This document shows, one piece after another, positions 57,462 to 64,000 of a stretch of DNA of 64,000 nucleotides. This DNA comes from DATEGZ01 sp035519535 (GTDB lineage Bacteria > Acidobacteriota > Vicinamibacteria > Vicinamibacterales > SCN-69-37), in assembly GCA_035519535.1 (NCBI GenBank), contig DATIWF010000104.1:1-64000 (forward strand), read 5' to 3'. The position numbers and the translations under genes are program-made. The notes below the pieces were generated by a model that worked only from the letters and a program-made list of their open reading frames with translations, searched no databases and was not told the origin of the DNA. How positions within the stretch are numbered: position 1 is the stretch's first letter; every line of letters starts with the position of its first letter.

Positions 57462-58292
57462 CTACTTCGACTTCCGCAGCTCGGCGATGATCGCCTCGAG
57501 CGCGGCGATGACTTCCGTGCGATCGACGTCGCTCCGTCGAAACTGCAGTCGCAGATTGAACGCCTTGGTCGGCGGTCGGTACTGGAAGACGTAGGCCTTC
57601 GGTCGCCCGAACTTTGGCTTCGCGACGACCTTGCGCGCCTGCTCGCGCGTGATCGCGCCCGTGCGGCCCTCGCGCGTCAGCTGCTCGACCAGCGCAATCA
57701 TTTTCTGTGGCGTCTGCTGCCTAACTACCTGTAGAAGCAATGACTTAGAGGAAATGTCGGCCAGCCGACAGAGGTTGCGCACCTCATCGGGCATCTCGGC
57801 CAGCGCCAACGACTCCGTGATCGACGTCCGGGACTTCCCGAGGCGCTTCGCCAGGTCCTCATGCGTGTAGCCGCATCGCGCCGCCAGCCCCGACAACGCT
57901 TCGGCTTCTTCAAACGGCCCCAGGTCCTTGCGTTGGAGGTTCTCGACGAGCGCCACTTCGATGATCTCCGTGTCGTCCACGTCGCGAATGACGACCGGGA
58001 GCTCGCGGAGGCCCACCTGCACCGCGGCCTGATAGCGGCGCTCACCCGCGACGATCTGATACCGCCCGCCCCGCTGCCGGACGATGAGCGGTTCGATAAC
58101 CCCCTTCTCGGCGATCGACGCCATGAGCTCCGAGAGATCGCCCATCACCTGTCGCGGCTGGTCCGGGTTCGGGTCGACCTGGTCGATCGGCACGAGGCGC
58201 CCGATTGGCGATCCGGCCGAGCTCGCCAGCGCCTCGACGTAGTGCGCGTCGTGGCGCATCTTGAGAGACAACGGCAGTCCACGCTTAGACAC
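57462..58292 (-). CDS. parB: Chromosome-partitioning protein ParB
   Basis: GTG 58292 gives 276 residues starting SKRGLPLSLK. It has the CTP-binding ParB motifs (IDQVDPNPDQPRQVMGDLSEL, IVAGERRYQAA, DTEIIEVALVENLQRKDLGPFEEA) and the parS-reading helix-turn-helix GYTHEDLAKRLGKSRTSITESL, then a C-terminal dimer domain. The start overlaps parA by eight bases. I found no clear parS site (TGTTTCACGTGAAACA-like) near the gene. Confidence 0.94.
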   Translation of the reverse strand: MSKRGLPLSLKMRHDAHYVEALASSAGSPIGRLVPIDQVDPNPDQPRQVMGDLSELMASIAEKGVIEPLIVRQRGGRYQIVAGERRYQAAVQVGLRELPVVIRDVDDTEIIEVALVENLQRKDLGPFEEAEALSGLAARCGYTHEDLAKRLGKSRTSITESLALAEMPDEVRNLCRLADISSKSLLLQVVRQQTPQKMIALVEQLTREGRTGAITREQARKVVAKPKFGRPKAYVFQYRPPTKAFNLRLQFRRSDVDRTEVIAALEAIIAELRKSK

Positions 58293-59040
58293 GATCCATG
58301 ACCTCCTCGCAGAGGCGGTAGTACTCGGTCGCCCCGGACGAGTCCGGCGCGAACTTGAAAATCGATTCCTTGTAGGCCGGACTTTCCTCGAGCCGCACGC
58401 TCTTAGTGATGACCGTGCGGAACACTTTCTTGCCAAAGACCTTGTCGATCTGCATGCGGATGTCACGCGCGAGGGCTGTGCGCTTGTCGTGCATCGTGAT
58501 GACCACGCCCAGGATGCGCAGCGTCGGATTGGCCCGCGCCCGCACTTTCTCGATCGTCTCGAGGAGGTCGTCCGTGCCCTCGAGCGCGAAGTAGGACGAC
58601 TGAATCGGAATGAGCAGGTGCGTCGCGGCCACGAGCGCGTTGACCGTCAGCAGACCCAGCGCCGGCGGACAGTCGATGACGACCGCCTCGAAGTCGTTGG
58701 CCACGGTCGCCAGCCGATCCTTCAGCCGGAAGTGGGAATCCAACTCCCCCACGAGCCGGCCCTCGAGCTTGGCCAACGCAATCCGCGACGGCGCGACCCA
58801 GAGATTGGGCTGCGCCGTCGGCTTGATGACGTCGCCCATCGCGATGTGCGGGTCGACGATCGCGTCATAGACCGATCGCTCGACACCCGCGATGTCCACG
58901 TACGACATCGTGCTGTTGGCCTGCGGGTCGAGGTCGATGAGCAGGGTCTTCTTCTTCCGCAGCGCAAACGCTGCCGCCAGGTTGATGGCTGTGGTCGTCT
59001 TGCCGACGCCGCCCTTCTGGTTGGCGATTGCGATGATCAT
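58285..59040 (-). CDS. parA: Chromosome-partitioning ATPase ParA/Soj
   Basis: The 251-residue ATPase begins IIAIANQKGGVGKTTTAINLAAA (deviant Walker A with the signature Lys), then LLIDLDPQANST and VVIDCPPALGLLTVNAL. There is no N-terminal helix-turn-helix, so it is the short chromosomal Soj type and not an autorepressing plasmid ParA. A well-formed promoter lies upstream (59074-59103). Confidence 0.96.
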   Translation of the reverse strand: MIIAIANQKGGVGKTTTAINLAAAFALRKKKTLLIDLDPQANSTMSYVDIAGVERSVYDAIVDPHIAMGDVIKPTAQPNLWVAPSRIALAKLEGRLVGELDSHFRLKDRLATVANDFEAVVIDCPPALGLLTVNALVAATHLLIPIQSSYFALEGTDDLLETIEKVRARANPTLRILGVVITMHDKRTALARDIRMQIDKVFGKKVFRTVITKSVRLEESPAYKESIFKFAPDSSGATEYYRLCEEVMDRV

Positions 59041-59073
59041 GAACGGCGCGGCCGGCCTGCCGCACCGAGGCCC

Positions 59074-59103
59074 ATTCTAGGGAGGCCCGTTGGGGCCCGT
59101 CAA
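59074..59103 (-). promoter_or_regulatory. parAB promoter
   Basis: On the minus strand, TTGACG (59103-59098) and TAGAAT (59079-59074) are 18 bases apart, close to the housekeeping consensus. Transcription would start near 59067, giving a parA leader of about 27 bases. It is the best canonical promoter seen in the window. Confidence 0.65.
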
Positions 59104-59113
59104 GAAGAATCCC

Positions 59114-59596
59114 CTACATCTTGTAGCCGAGGTCGTCGGGATCCAAGCTTTCGAGCCACCGTTGCAGCCGCTCGCGGTCCGCCTGGTCCGTGGAGACGTC
59201 AACGGACTTCGCATGATCGAGCACCTTCGTGTCCACGAACACCGGCGTCCGCGTGCGAATCGAGAGCGCGATCGCGTCGCTGGGCCGCGCGTCGACGAAG
59301 ATCACGTCCCCACCACGCTTGAGCTCGAGATACGCGTAGAACGTGTTCTCGTGCAGGTCCGAGATGACGACGCGCGTGAGCGTGGCGCCAAGCTCGACGA
59401 GCACCTGCCTGAGCAGATCGTGCGTCATCGGGCGCGGCGGCGCGATGTTCTCGACCTGCAGCGCGATCGCGTTCGCCTCGACCGGCCCCACCCAGATTGG
59501 CAGCACGCGATCGGTCGCCGCCTCGCGCAGCAGCACGATGGGCATGTTCGTCAGCGGGTCCATCATGAGCCCCTTGATCGTCATCTCAACGAGCAT
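59114..59596 (-). CDS. Bifunctional nuclease-family (DUF151) protein
   Basis: The 160-residue protein has the family pattern LVEMTIKGLMMDPLTNMPIVLLRE, LPIWVGPVEANAIALQVE, YAYLELKRGGDVIFVDARPSDAIALSIRTRTPVFV. The DARPSDAIALA-type motif is diagnostic. Members of this family have been described as nucleases, but the cellular role in bacteria is unclear. The gene overlaps miaB by 11 bases and is likely expressed with it and recN. Confidence 0.87.
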   Translation of the reverse strand: MLVEMTIKGLMMDPLTNMPIVLLREAATDRVLPIWVGPVEANAIALQVENIAPPRPMTHDLLRQVLVELGATLTRVVISDLHENTFYAYLELKRGGDVIFVDARPSDAIALSIRTRTPVFVDTKVLDHAKSVDVSTDQADRERLQRWLESLDPDDLGYKM

Positions 59597-60944
59597 GTCC
59601 GGCCTCCTCGGCCATCGCCCCGGCGGCGATCGCCTCGCCGCGCAGGCTGTGCGGCTCCGCTGACGTGATCTGCACGGGCACGAGCTGGCCGACCCACGCC
59701 ATCGGGCCCGCGAAGTTCACGACGGTATGCCCCGTCGTGCGCCCCGTGAGCTCCCAGGCGCGACGCCGCGACGGCCCCTCCACGAGAACCTCGACCGTCG
59801 AGCCGACTGCCACGCGGTGCCAGGCGATCTGGATCTCGGCCTGAAGCCGCTGCAGCGCGACGATCCGCCTCGTCTTCTCCCCTTCCGTCACATCGTCGGC
59901 CAGCCGCTTCATCGCCAGGGTGTTGGGACGCGGCGAGTACTTGAAGGAATACATCGCCTGGAACCGGGCCCGGCGTACGAGGTCGAGCGTGAGCTCGAAG
60001 TCCGCGACCGTCTCGCCCGGAAATCCGACGATCATGTCCGTCGAGATCGAGAGTCCAGGCACCACCTCGCGCGCGCGATCGACCAGCGTCAGATATTCGT
60101 CGCGCGTGTAGCGGCGTCGCATCGCGCGGAGCACGGCATCGGAGCCGGATTGGACCGGCAGGTGGAGGTGCTTGCACACGGCCGGCACGTCTCGAATCGC
60201 CGCCAGCAGCCGGTCGGTCACATGGCGCGGATGCGGACTCGCAAACCGGATCCGCGCGAGGCCCGGCACCTGCGCCACGCGCTCGAGAAGCGCCGCGAAG
60301 TCGCACGAGGGGTCGTCGGGCGCCTGATAGTGATTCACAATCTGCCCGAGCAGCTGCACCTCGCGATGGCCGCTCGCCGCGGCCGCACGCACTTCGGCGA
60401 CGATGTCGGCCACCGGCCGCATCCGCTCGTGGCCGCGCGTGTACGGCACGACGCAGAACGAACAGAACTCATTGCAGCCCTCGATGATCGTGACCCACGC
60501 CCGCACGGGATCCGAATGGCGCACCATCCCGAGCGGAAACGACACGTCCTCGTACGGATGGACGTCGATCGCCGGACGGCGCTCCGCCAGCCGGCGTTCC
60601 ACGAGCGCGGGGAGCTGCGTGAGCGCCTGCGTGCCGGCGACGACGTCGATGGCGGGATCGTGGCGAATGAGCGCCGCGCCTTCCTGCTGCGCCACGCAGC
60701 CGGTGACGGCGATGATCGGCGGCGTCTCGCGCCCCGCCGTGAGCTCGCGAATCTCGCCGAGCCGCGAGTAGAGTTTCTCCTCCGCGCGCTCGCGCACGCT
60801 GCACGTATTCACGACCACGAGATCGGCCGCCTCCACGGCGGCCGCAGGCTCGTAGCCCGACTGCTCGAGCAGTCCCGCCACGCGCTCCGAGTCGTGGAAG
60901 CTCATCTGACAACCGAACGCCTCGACGAAGTATTTACGCGCCAC
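59586..60944 (-). CDS. miaB: tRNA-2-methylthio-N6-dimethylallyladenosine synthase MiaB
   Basis: GTG 60944 gives 452 residues. The N-terminal UPF0004 domain has its three Cys (AFGCQMS, NTCSVRE, VTGCVAQQ), the radical SAM motif is CNEFCSFCVVPYTRG, and a C-terminal TRAM domain ends the protein (GSTVEVLVEGPSRRRAWELTGRT). It adds a methylthio group to i6A37 in tRNA using two Fe-S clusters. Its start lies inside the end of recN. Confidence 0.95.
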   Translation of the reverse strand: MARKYFVEAFGCQMSFHDSERVAGLLEQSGYEPAAAVEAADLVVVNTCSVRERAEEKLYSRLGEIRELTAGRETPPIIAVTGCVAQQEGAALIRHDPAIDVVAGTQALTQLPALVERRLAERRPAIDVHPYEDVSFPLGMVRHSDPVRAWVTIIEGCNEFCSFCVVPYTRGHERMRPVADIVAEVRAAAASGHREVQLLGQIVNHYQAPDDPSCDFAALLERVAQVPGLARIRFASPHPRHVTDRLLAAIRDVPAVCKHLHLPVQSGSDAVLRAMRRRYTRDEYLTLVDRAREVVPGLSISTDMIVGFPGETVADFELTLDLVRRARFQAMYSFKYSPRPNTLAMKRLADDVTEGEKTRRIVALQRLQAEIQIAWHRVAVGSTVEVLVEGPSRRRAWELTGRTTGHTVVNFAGPMAWVGQLVPVQITSAEPHSLRGEAIAAGAMAEEAGHAR

Positions 60945-62625
60945 GCCGCCCTTTCGCCCTGCCGGAGCTTTCGCTTTCGCCTTTTGCTTTCGCTTCGCCT
61001 CGTCGAGTGTGCAGCATCTCGCGCGCGGACGCCAGCACCGCGGGCGAGACGGCGACGCCCGCAATCATGCGCGCGATCTCCTCTTCCCGGCCGGGCTCGT
61101 CGAGCCGCGCGAGCGACGTCGTCGTCCGGCCGCCGCGGACGTGCTTGGCGATCTGAAAATGCGCGTCGGCCCGCGCGGCGATCTGCGGCAGGTGCGTCAC
61201 CGACAGGATCTGATGCCGACGCGCGAGCGTCTGCAGCCGCGCGCCGACGGCATCGGCCGCGGCGCCGCCGATGCCCGCGTCCACCTCGTCGAAAACCAAC
61301 GTGCGGCCCGGCTCGTCGCGCGCGGCCAGCGTGCGCAAGGCGAGCATGACGCGCGAGAGCTCACCGCCCGACGCGATGCGCGCGAGGGGACGCAGCTCCT
61401 CGCCGGGATTCGGCGAGAGAAAGAACTCGCCTTCGTCCACGCCACTCGCCGTCCAGCGACCCGGCTCGTCCGAGACGTCGACCAATCTCACTTCGACCTT
61501 CGCATGCGGCATCGCCAGCTCGGCGAGCGCGCCCTGCAGCGACTGGCCGAGGCGGCGGGCGGCGGCCCGGCGCGCCGCGCCCAGCGTCCTGGCGCCCCCG
61601 AGAAACGCCGCGCGAGCCTCGTGTTCGCGCGCCTCGAGCGCCGCCGCGCGCTCGTCGCCGGCCTCGAGCGCCGCGAGCTCCTCCCGGAGCGCCTGCTGGC
61701 GGGCAAGGACATTCGACAGCGCCGGACCATACTTCTTCTTCAGACGCTCGAGGCCCGCAAGCCGGTCCTCGACGGCCTGCAGTCGGTCCGGCGACGCCTC
61801 GAGCCCCGCGCCGTACGATCGAAGGAAGAACGCCAGATCCTCGAGACGCGACTTCAGCTCGTCGCGGTCCTGCAGGTAGGGCCCGAACCGCGCGTCGAGC
61901 GCGGCCAGCTCCCCCACTCGCTTCCAGACGCCACTCAACGCGCCGAGCGCCGCGCCCTCGCCCTCGTAGAGCGCAGCATACGCCTCGCTCGAGAGCCGGC
62001 TCAGCCGATCGGCGTTCGCGAGCACGGTGCGATCCGCGGCGAGCCGCTCGTCCTCATCGGGCTGGGGCGCGATCTTGTCGATCTCCTGGAGCTCGAAGCT
62101 CGCGAGGTCAATCCGTGCGCGTTTCTCGCGCGCATCGAGGCGCGTGCGATCGAGTGCCGCGACGGCAGTGCGCCACGCCTCGTACTGCGCGCTGACGGCG
62201 GCGACGTCGGCGTGGTGCCCGGCGAACGCGTCGAGCAGATCGACGTGCTCGGCGGGATCGAGCAGAGCCTGATGTTCGTGCTGGCCGTGCAGATCGATGA
62301 GCGACGCGCCCAGGTCGCGAAGCGCCGCCGTCGTCGCGAGCGTGTCGTCGATGAAGGCGCGGCTGCGCCCCTGATTGGAGATCTCGCGCCGGACGATCGT
62401 CTCGCCGCCGCGCGGCCGCTCGAAGATCGCCTGAACGGTGGCCAGGCTCTCGCCGGTGCGCACGAGCTCCGCGCTCGCGCGCCCGCCGGTCAGGAGATCG
62501 ATCGCACCGACGACGATGGACTTGCCGGCGCCGGTTTCGCCCGTGAGGACGTTCAGCCCCGGCTCGAATTCGATCTCGACGTGTTCGATAACGGCCAGGT
62601 GCCGGACGCTCAGGAACCGGAGCAT
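60934..62625 (-). CDS. recN: DNA repair protein RecN
   Basis: The 563-residue SMC-like ATPase has Walker A GETGAGKSIVVGAI, long coiled-coil segments, the SGGELSRVMLAL signature, Walker B TLVFDEVDAGIGG and the SVTHLPQIAARAD motif. It acts in double-strand break repair. The C-terminal tail is Lys/Arg/Gly-rich. No SOS-type LexA box was recognised upstream. Confidence 0.96.
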   Translation of the reverse strand: MLRFLSVRHLAVIEHVEIEFEPGLNVLTGETGAGKSIVVGAIDLLTGGRASAELVRTGESLATVQAIFERPRGGETIVRREISNQGRSRAFIDDTLATTAALRDLGASLIDLHGQHEHQALLDPAEHVDLLDAFAGHHADVAAVSAQYEAWRTAVAALDRTRLDAREKRARIDLASFELQEIDKIAPQPDEDERLAADRTVLANADRLSRLSSEAYAALYEGEGAALGALSGVWKRVGELAALDARFGPYLQDRDELKSRLEDLAFFLRSYGAGLEASPDRLQAVEDRLAGLERLKKKYGPALSNVLARQQALREELAALEAGDERAAALEAREHEARAAFLGGARTLGAARRAAARRLGQSLQGALAELAMPHAKVEVRLVDVSDEPGRWTASGVDEGEFFLSPNPGEELRPLARIASGGELSRVMLALRTLAARDEPGRTLVFDEVDAGIGGAAADAVGARLQTLARRHQILSVTHLPQIAARADAHFQIAKHVRGGRTTTSLARLDEPGREEEIARMIAGVAVSPAVLASAREMLHTRRGEAKAKGESESSGRAKGRRGA

Positions 62626-62738
62626 GTCGAAGCCGGAACTCTCATGATATCAGACCTTTGACAGCATTCTGGGCGCATGCTACGCTACCGCGAATTCGCG
62701 CTGTTTCCCAGCGGCGCACCTGACCAGAGTTACTGGAG

Positions 62739-63503
62739 GTGTCGTTGCTCGCGCTTGGGACACTGGCCGCCGCGATCGCCCAGGGCACAGCCGCCGGATC
62801 ACCCGAGGCGGCGCCGCCGCCATCCGACATCCTCTCGCTGATCTGGCACGCCAGCTTGATCGTGAAGCTGGTCCTCGTGACGCTGCTGATCTTCTCGGCG
62901 GTGTCATGGGGCATCATCGCCTACAAGAAAGTGCAGTTCCAGAAAGCCGCGCGACAGACGTCGTCGTTCCTCGATGTGTTTCGGCGCAGCAGCCGCTTCT
63001 CGGAAGTGCAGGCCGTCTGCGGCAGTCTCGCCGCGAGCCCGCTCGTCGGCCTGTTCCAGGCCGGGTACACCGAATTGAACGCGCAGCTGCGCGGCGCGGG
63101 CGAAAGCAAGCCGGGCGTGCCTGCGTCACGTCCAACGTTACGAAGCCTGGAAGCGGTCGACCGGGCGCTCTTGCGCGCGTCGACGACCGAGGTGGCGAAG
63201 CTCGAGCACCGCGTGCCGTTTCTCGCGACGACGGCGTCCATCACGCCGTACATCGGGCTGTTCGGCACCGTGCTGGGAATCATGCGGGCGTTCCAGGACA
63301 TCGCGGGCGCCGGCGCCACGAGCCTGGGCGTCGTCGCGCCGGGCATCGCGGAAGCGCTCGTGACGACGGCCGCGGGACTTTTCGCGGCGATCCCGGCCGT
63401 GTATTTCTACAATGACTTGACGAGCCACGTGAAAGCGTCGGCGAACGACATGGAGGATTTCTCGATGGAGTTCCTGACGATCGCCGAGCGGAACTTCACG
63501 TAG
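62739..63503 (+). CDS. tolQ: TolQ/ExbB-type proton channel protein
   Basis: The protein is up to 254 residues. It has three membrane helices: LIVKLVLVTLLIFSAVSWGIIAY, and the conserved pair TASITPYIGLFGTVLGIMRAFQDIAG and APGIAEALVTTAAGLFAAIPAVYFYN. This is the TolQ/ExbB pattern; the pairing with a TolR-like gene in a likely tol operon favours TolQ. The GGAGG at 62735-62739 overlaps the GTG 62739, so TTG 62745, five bases further on, may be the real start. Confidence 0.92.
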   Translation: MSLLALGTLAAAIAQGTAAGSPEAAPPPSDILSLIWHASLIVKLVLVTLLIFSAVSWGIIAYKKVQFQKAARQTSSFLDVFRRSSRFSEVQAVCGSLAASPLVGLFQAGYTELNAQLRGAGESKPGVPASRPTLRSLEAVDRALLRASTTEVAKLEHRVPFLATTASITPYIGLFGTVLGIMRAFQDIAGAGATSLGVVAPGIAEALVTTAAGLFAAIPAVYFYNDLTSHVKASANDMEDFSMEFLTIAERNFT

Positions 63504-63513
63504 AAAGCGCGAC

Positions 63514-63990
63514 GTGCCGAAGCTCGAGTCACTGCCGAACACGCCGGGTCGCCTGGGCGCGCGCCGCGCACGCGCGCACCGCGTGGCGAGCTCGCTCGCC
63601 GAGATCAACGTCGTGCCGCTCGTGGACGTGATGCTGGTCCTGCTGGTCATCTTCATGGTGGCCGCGCCGATGATGCAGCAGGGCTTCCCCGTTCACCTGC
63701 CGCAATCGCGGCGGTCGACGGCGATCAGCGAGCCGATCACGGTGACCGTGCCGCTCAGCTTTCGCAAGGACGGCAAGGTCCGGCTGGGCACCGACGCCGT
63801 GCCGATCGACGTGCTGGCCGAGCGCGTGCGGCAGGCGCTGACGACGACGTCCTCGCCGAACGTCGTGCTGGCAGGCGACGGCGGCGTCACGCTGCAGGAG
63901 CTGGTGCGAGTGTTCGACAAGCTGATCGAAGGGGGCGTGACGAAGGTCGGCATCCAAACCACGCCGCCCACCGAGGGCCGCAGGCCGTGA
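63514..63990 (+). CDS. tolR: TolR/ExbD-type proton channel partner
   Basis: The 158-residue protein has a cytoplasmic N-terminus, one membrane helix with the essential Asp (EINVVPLVDVMLVLLVIFMVAAPMM) and a periplasmic domain. Together with TolQ it uses the proton gradient to keep the outer membrane tied to the cell wall. It starts 10 bases after tolQ. Its stop overlaps a GTG (63987) that probably opens the next gene. Confidence 0.93.
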   Translation: MPKLESLPNTPGRLGARRARAHRVASSLAEINVVPLVDVMLVLLVIFMVAAPMMQQGFPVHLPQSRRSTAISEPITVTVPLSFRKDGKVRLGTDAVPIDVLAERVRQALTTTSSPNVVLAGDGGVTLQELVRVFDKLIEGGVTKVGIQTTPPTEGRRP

Positions 63991-64000
63991 AGGAAGTCGT
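63987..64000 (+). CDS. Possible start of the next tol-operon gene, cut by the window end
   Basis: GTG 63987 overlaps the tolR stop as GTGA, the coupling style used throughout this window, and four codons remain open. By operon habit a TonB/TolA-like gene would be expected. Only 14 bases are visible, so this rests on context. Confidence 0.3.

Overview
The window is high-GC bacterial chromosomal DNA, densely packed and with many GTG starts. The gene content points to a diderm with lipopolysaccharide: it has LptB, LptC/LptA-like and LptF/LptG-like proteins, TolQ/TolR, sigma-54, and an HPr kinase with a PTS that has no permease in view. That mix, together with a Gly-rich VPS10/BNR-propeller protein, fits Acidobacteriota, most likely Vicinamibacteria. 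The taxon is an inference from gene content; there is no rRNA in the window to confirm it.

Layout. Bases 1-600 hold a tandem array of long hairpin-forming repeats and then the start of a secreted beta-propeller protein. A minus-strand operon (radical SAM, DegT aminotransferase, DedA) lies at 4.0-7.2 kb. From 7.3 to 11.2 kb come an FG-GAP protein, an aldehyde dehydrogenase, acylphosphatase, apt, tRNA-Arg(CCU) and a TPR protein. From 11.2 to 17.3 kb a minus-strand run holds agmatinase, a deoxyhypusine synthase-like enzyme, a peptide-type ABC binding lipoprotein and mutS. A TsaB-RimI fusion, a YdcH-like protein, psd and pssA follow on the plus strand to 20.4 kb. A very large NtrY-like histidine kinase (minus) fills 20.4-24.3 kb. 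A membrane protein, a PLP aminotransferase, a PQQ-type propeller (minus) and guaA lead to 29.4 kb.

The core of the window is a plus-strand superoperon from 29.5 to 45.5 kb: dnaE, accA, recJ, a fused lptC/lptA, lptB, rpoN, hpf, hprK, rapZ, a mannose-type EIIA, HPr, Enzyme I and a cupin. Many junctions are ATGA, GTGA or TGATG overlaps. It joins LPS export to a regulatory phosphorelay whose HPr keeps both His15 and Ser46. A cell-wall recycling group follows at 45.5-50.5 kb (class C serine hydrolase, GHL10-like hydrolase, sugar kinase, NagB, MurQ), then a XerD-type recombinase, metK, a PHP-domain protein and a single-chain LptF-LptG permease. The last part (57-64 kb) holds a dif-like sequence, parB, parA, a bifunctional-nuclease-family gene, miaB, recN and the start of a tolQ-tolR operon.

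Most noteworthy are three things. First, intergenic palindromes whose arms are built from short iterated words; in the first array the number of iterations in the left and right arms changes together. Second, the Lpt transport machine appears to be condensed into fused proteins. Third, many promoters place a -10 box 6-11 bases from the start codon, which suggests leaderless mRNAs, and several of these -10 boxes look bidirectional.
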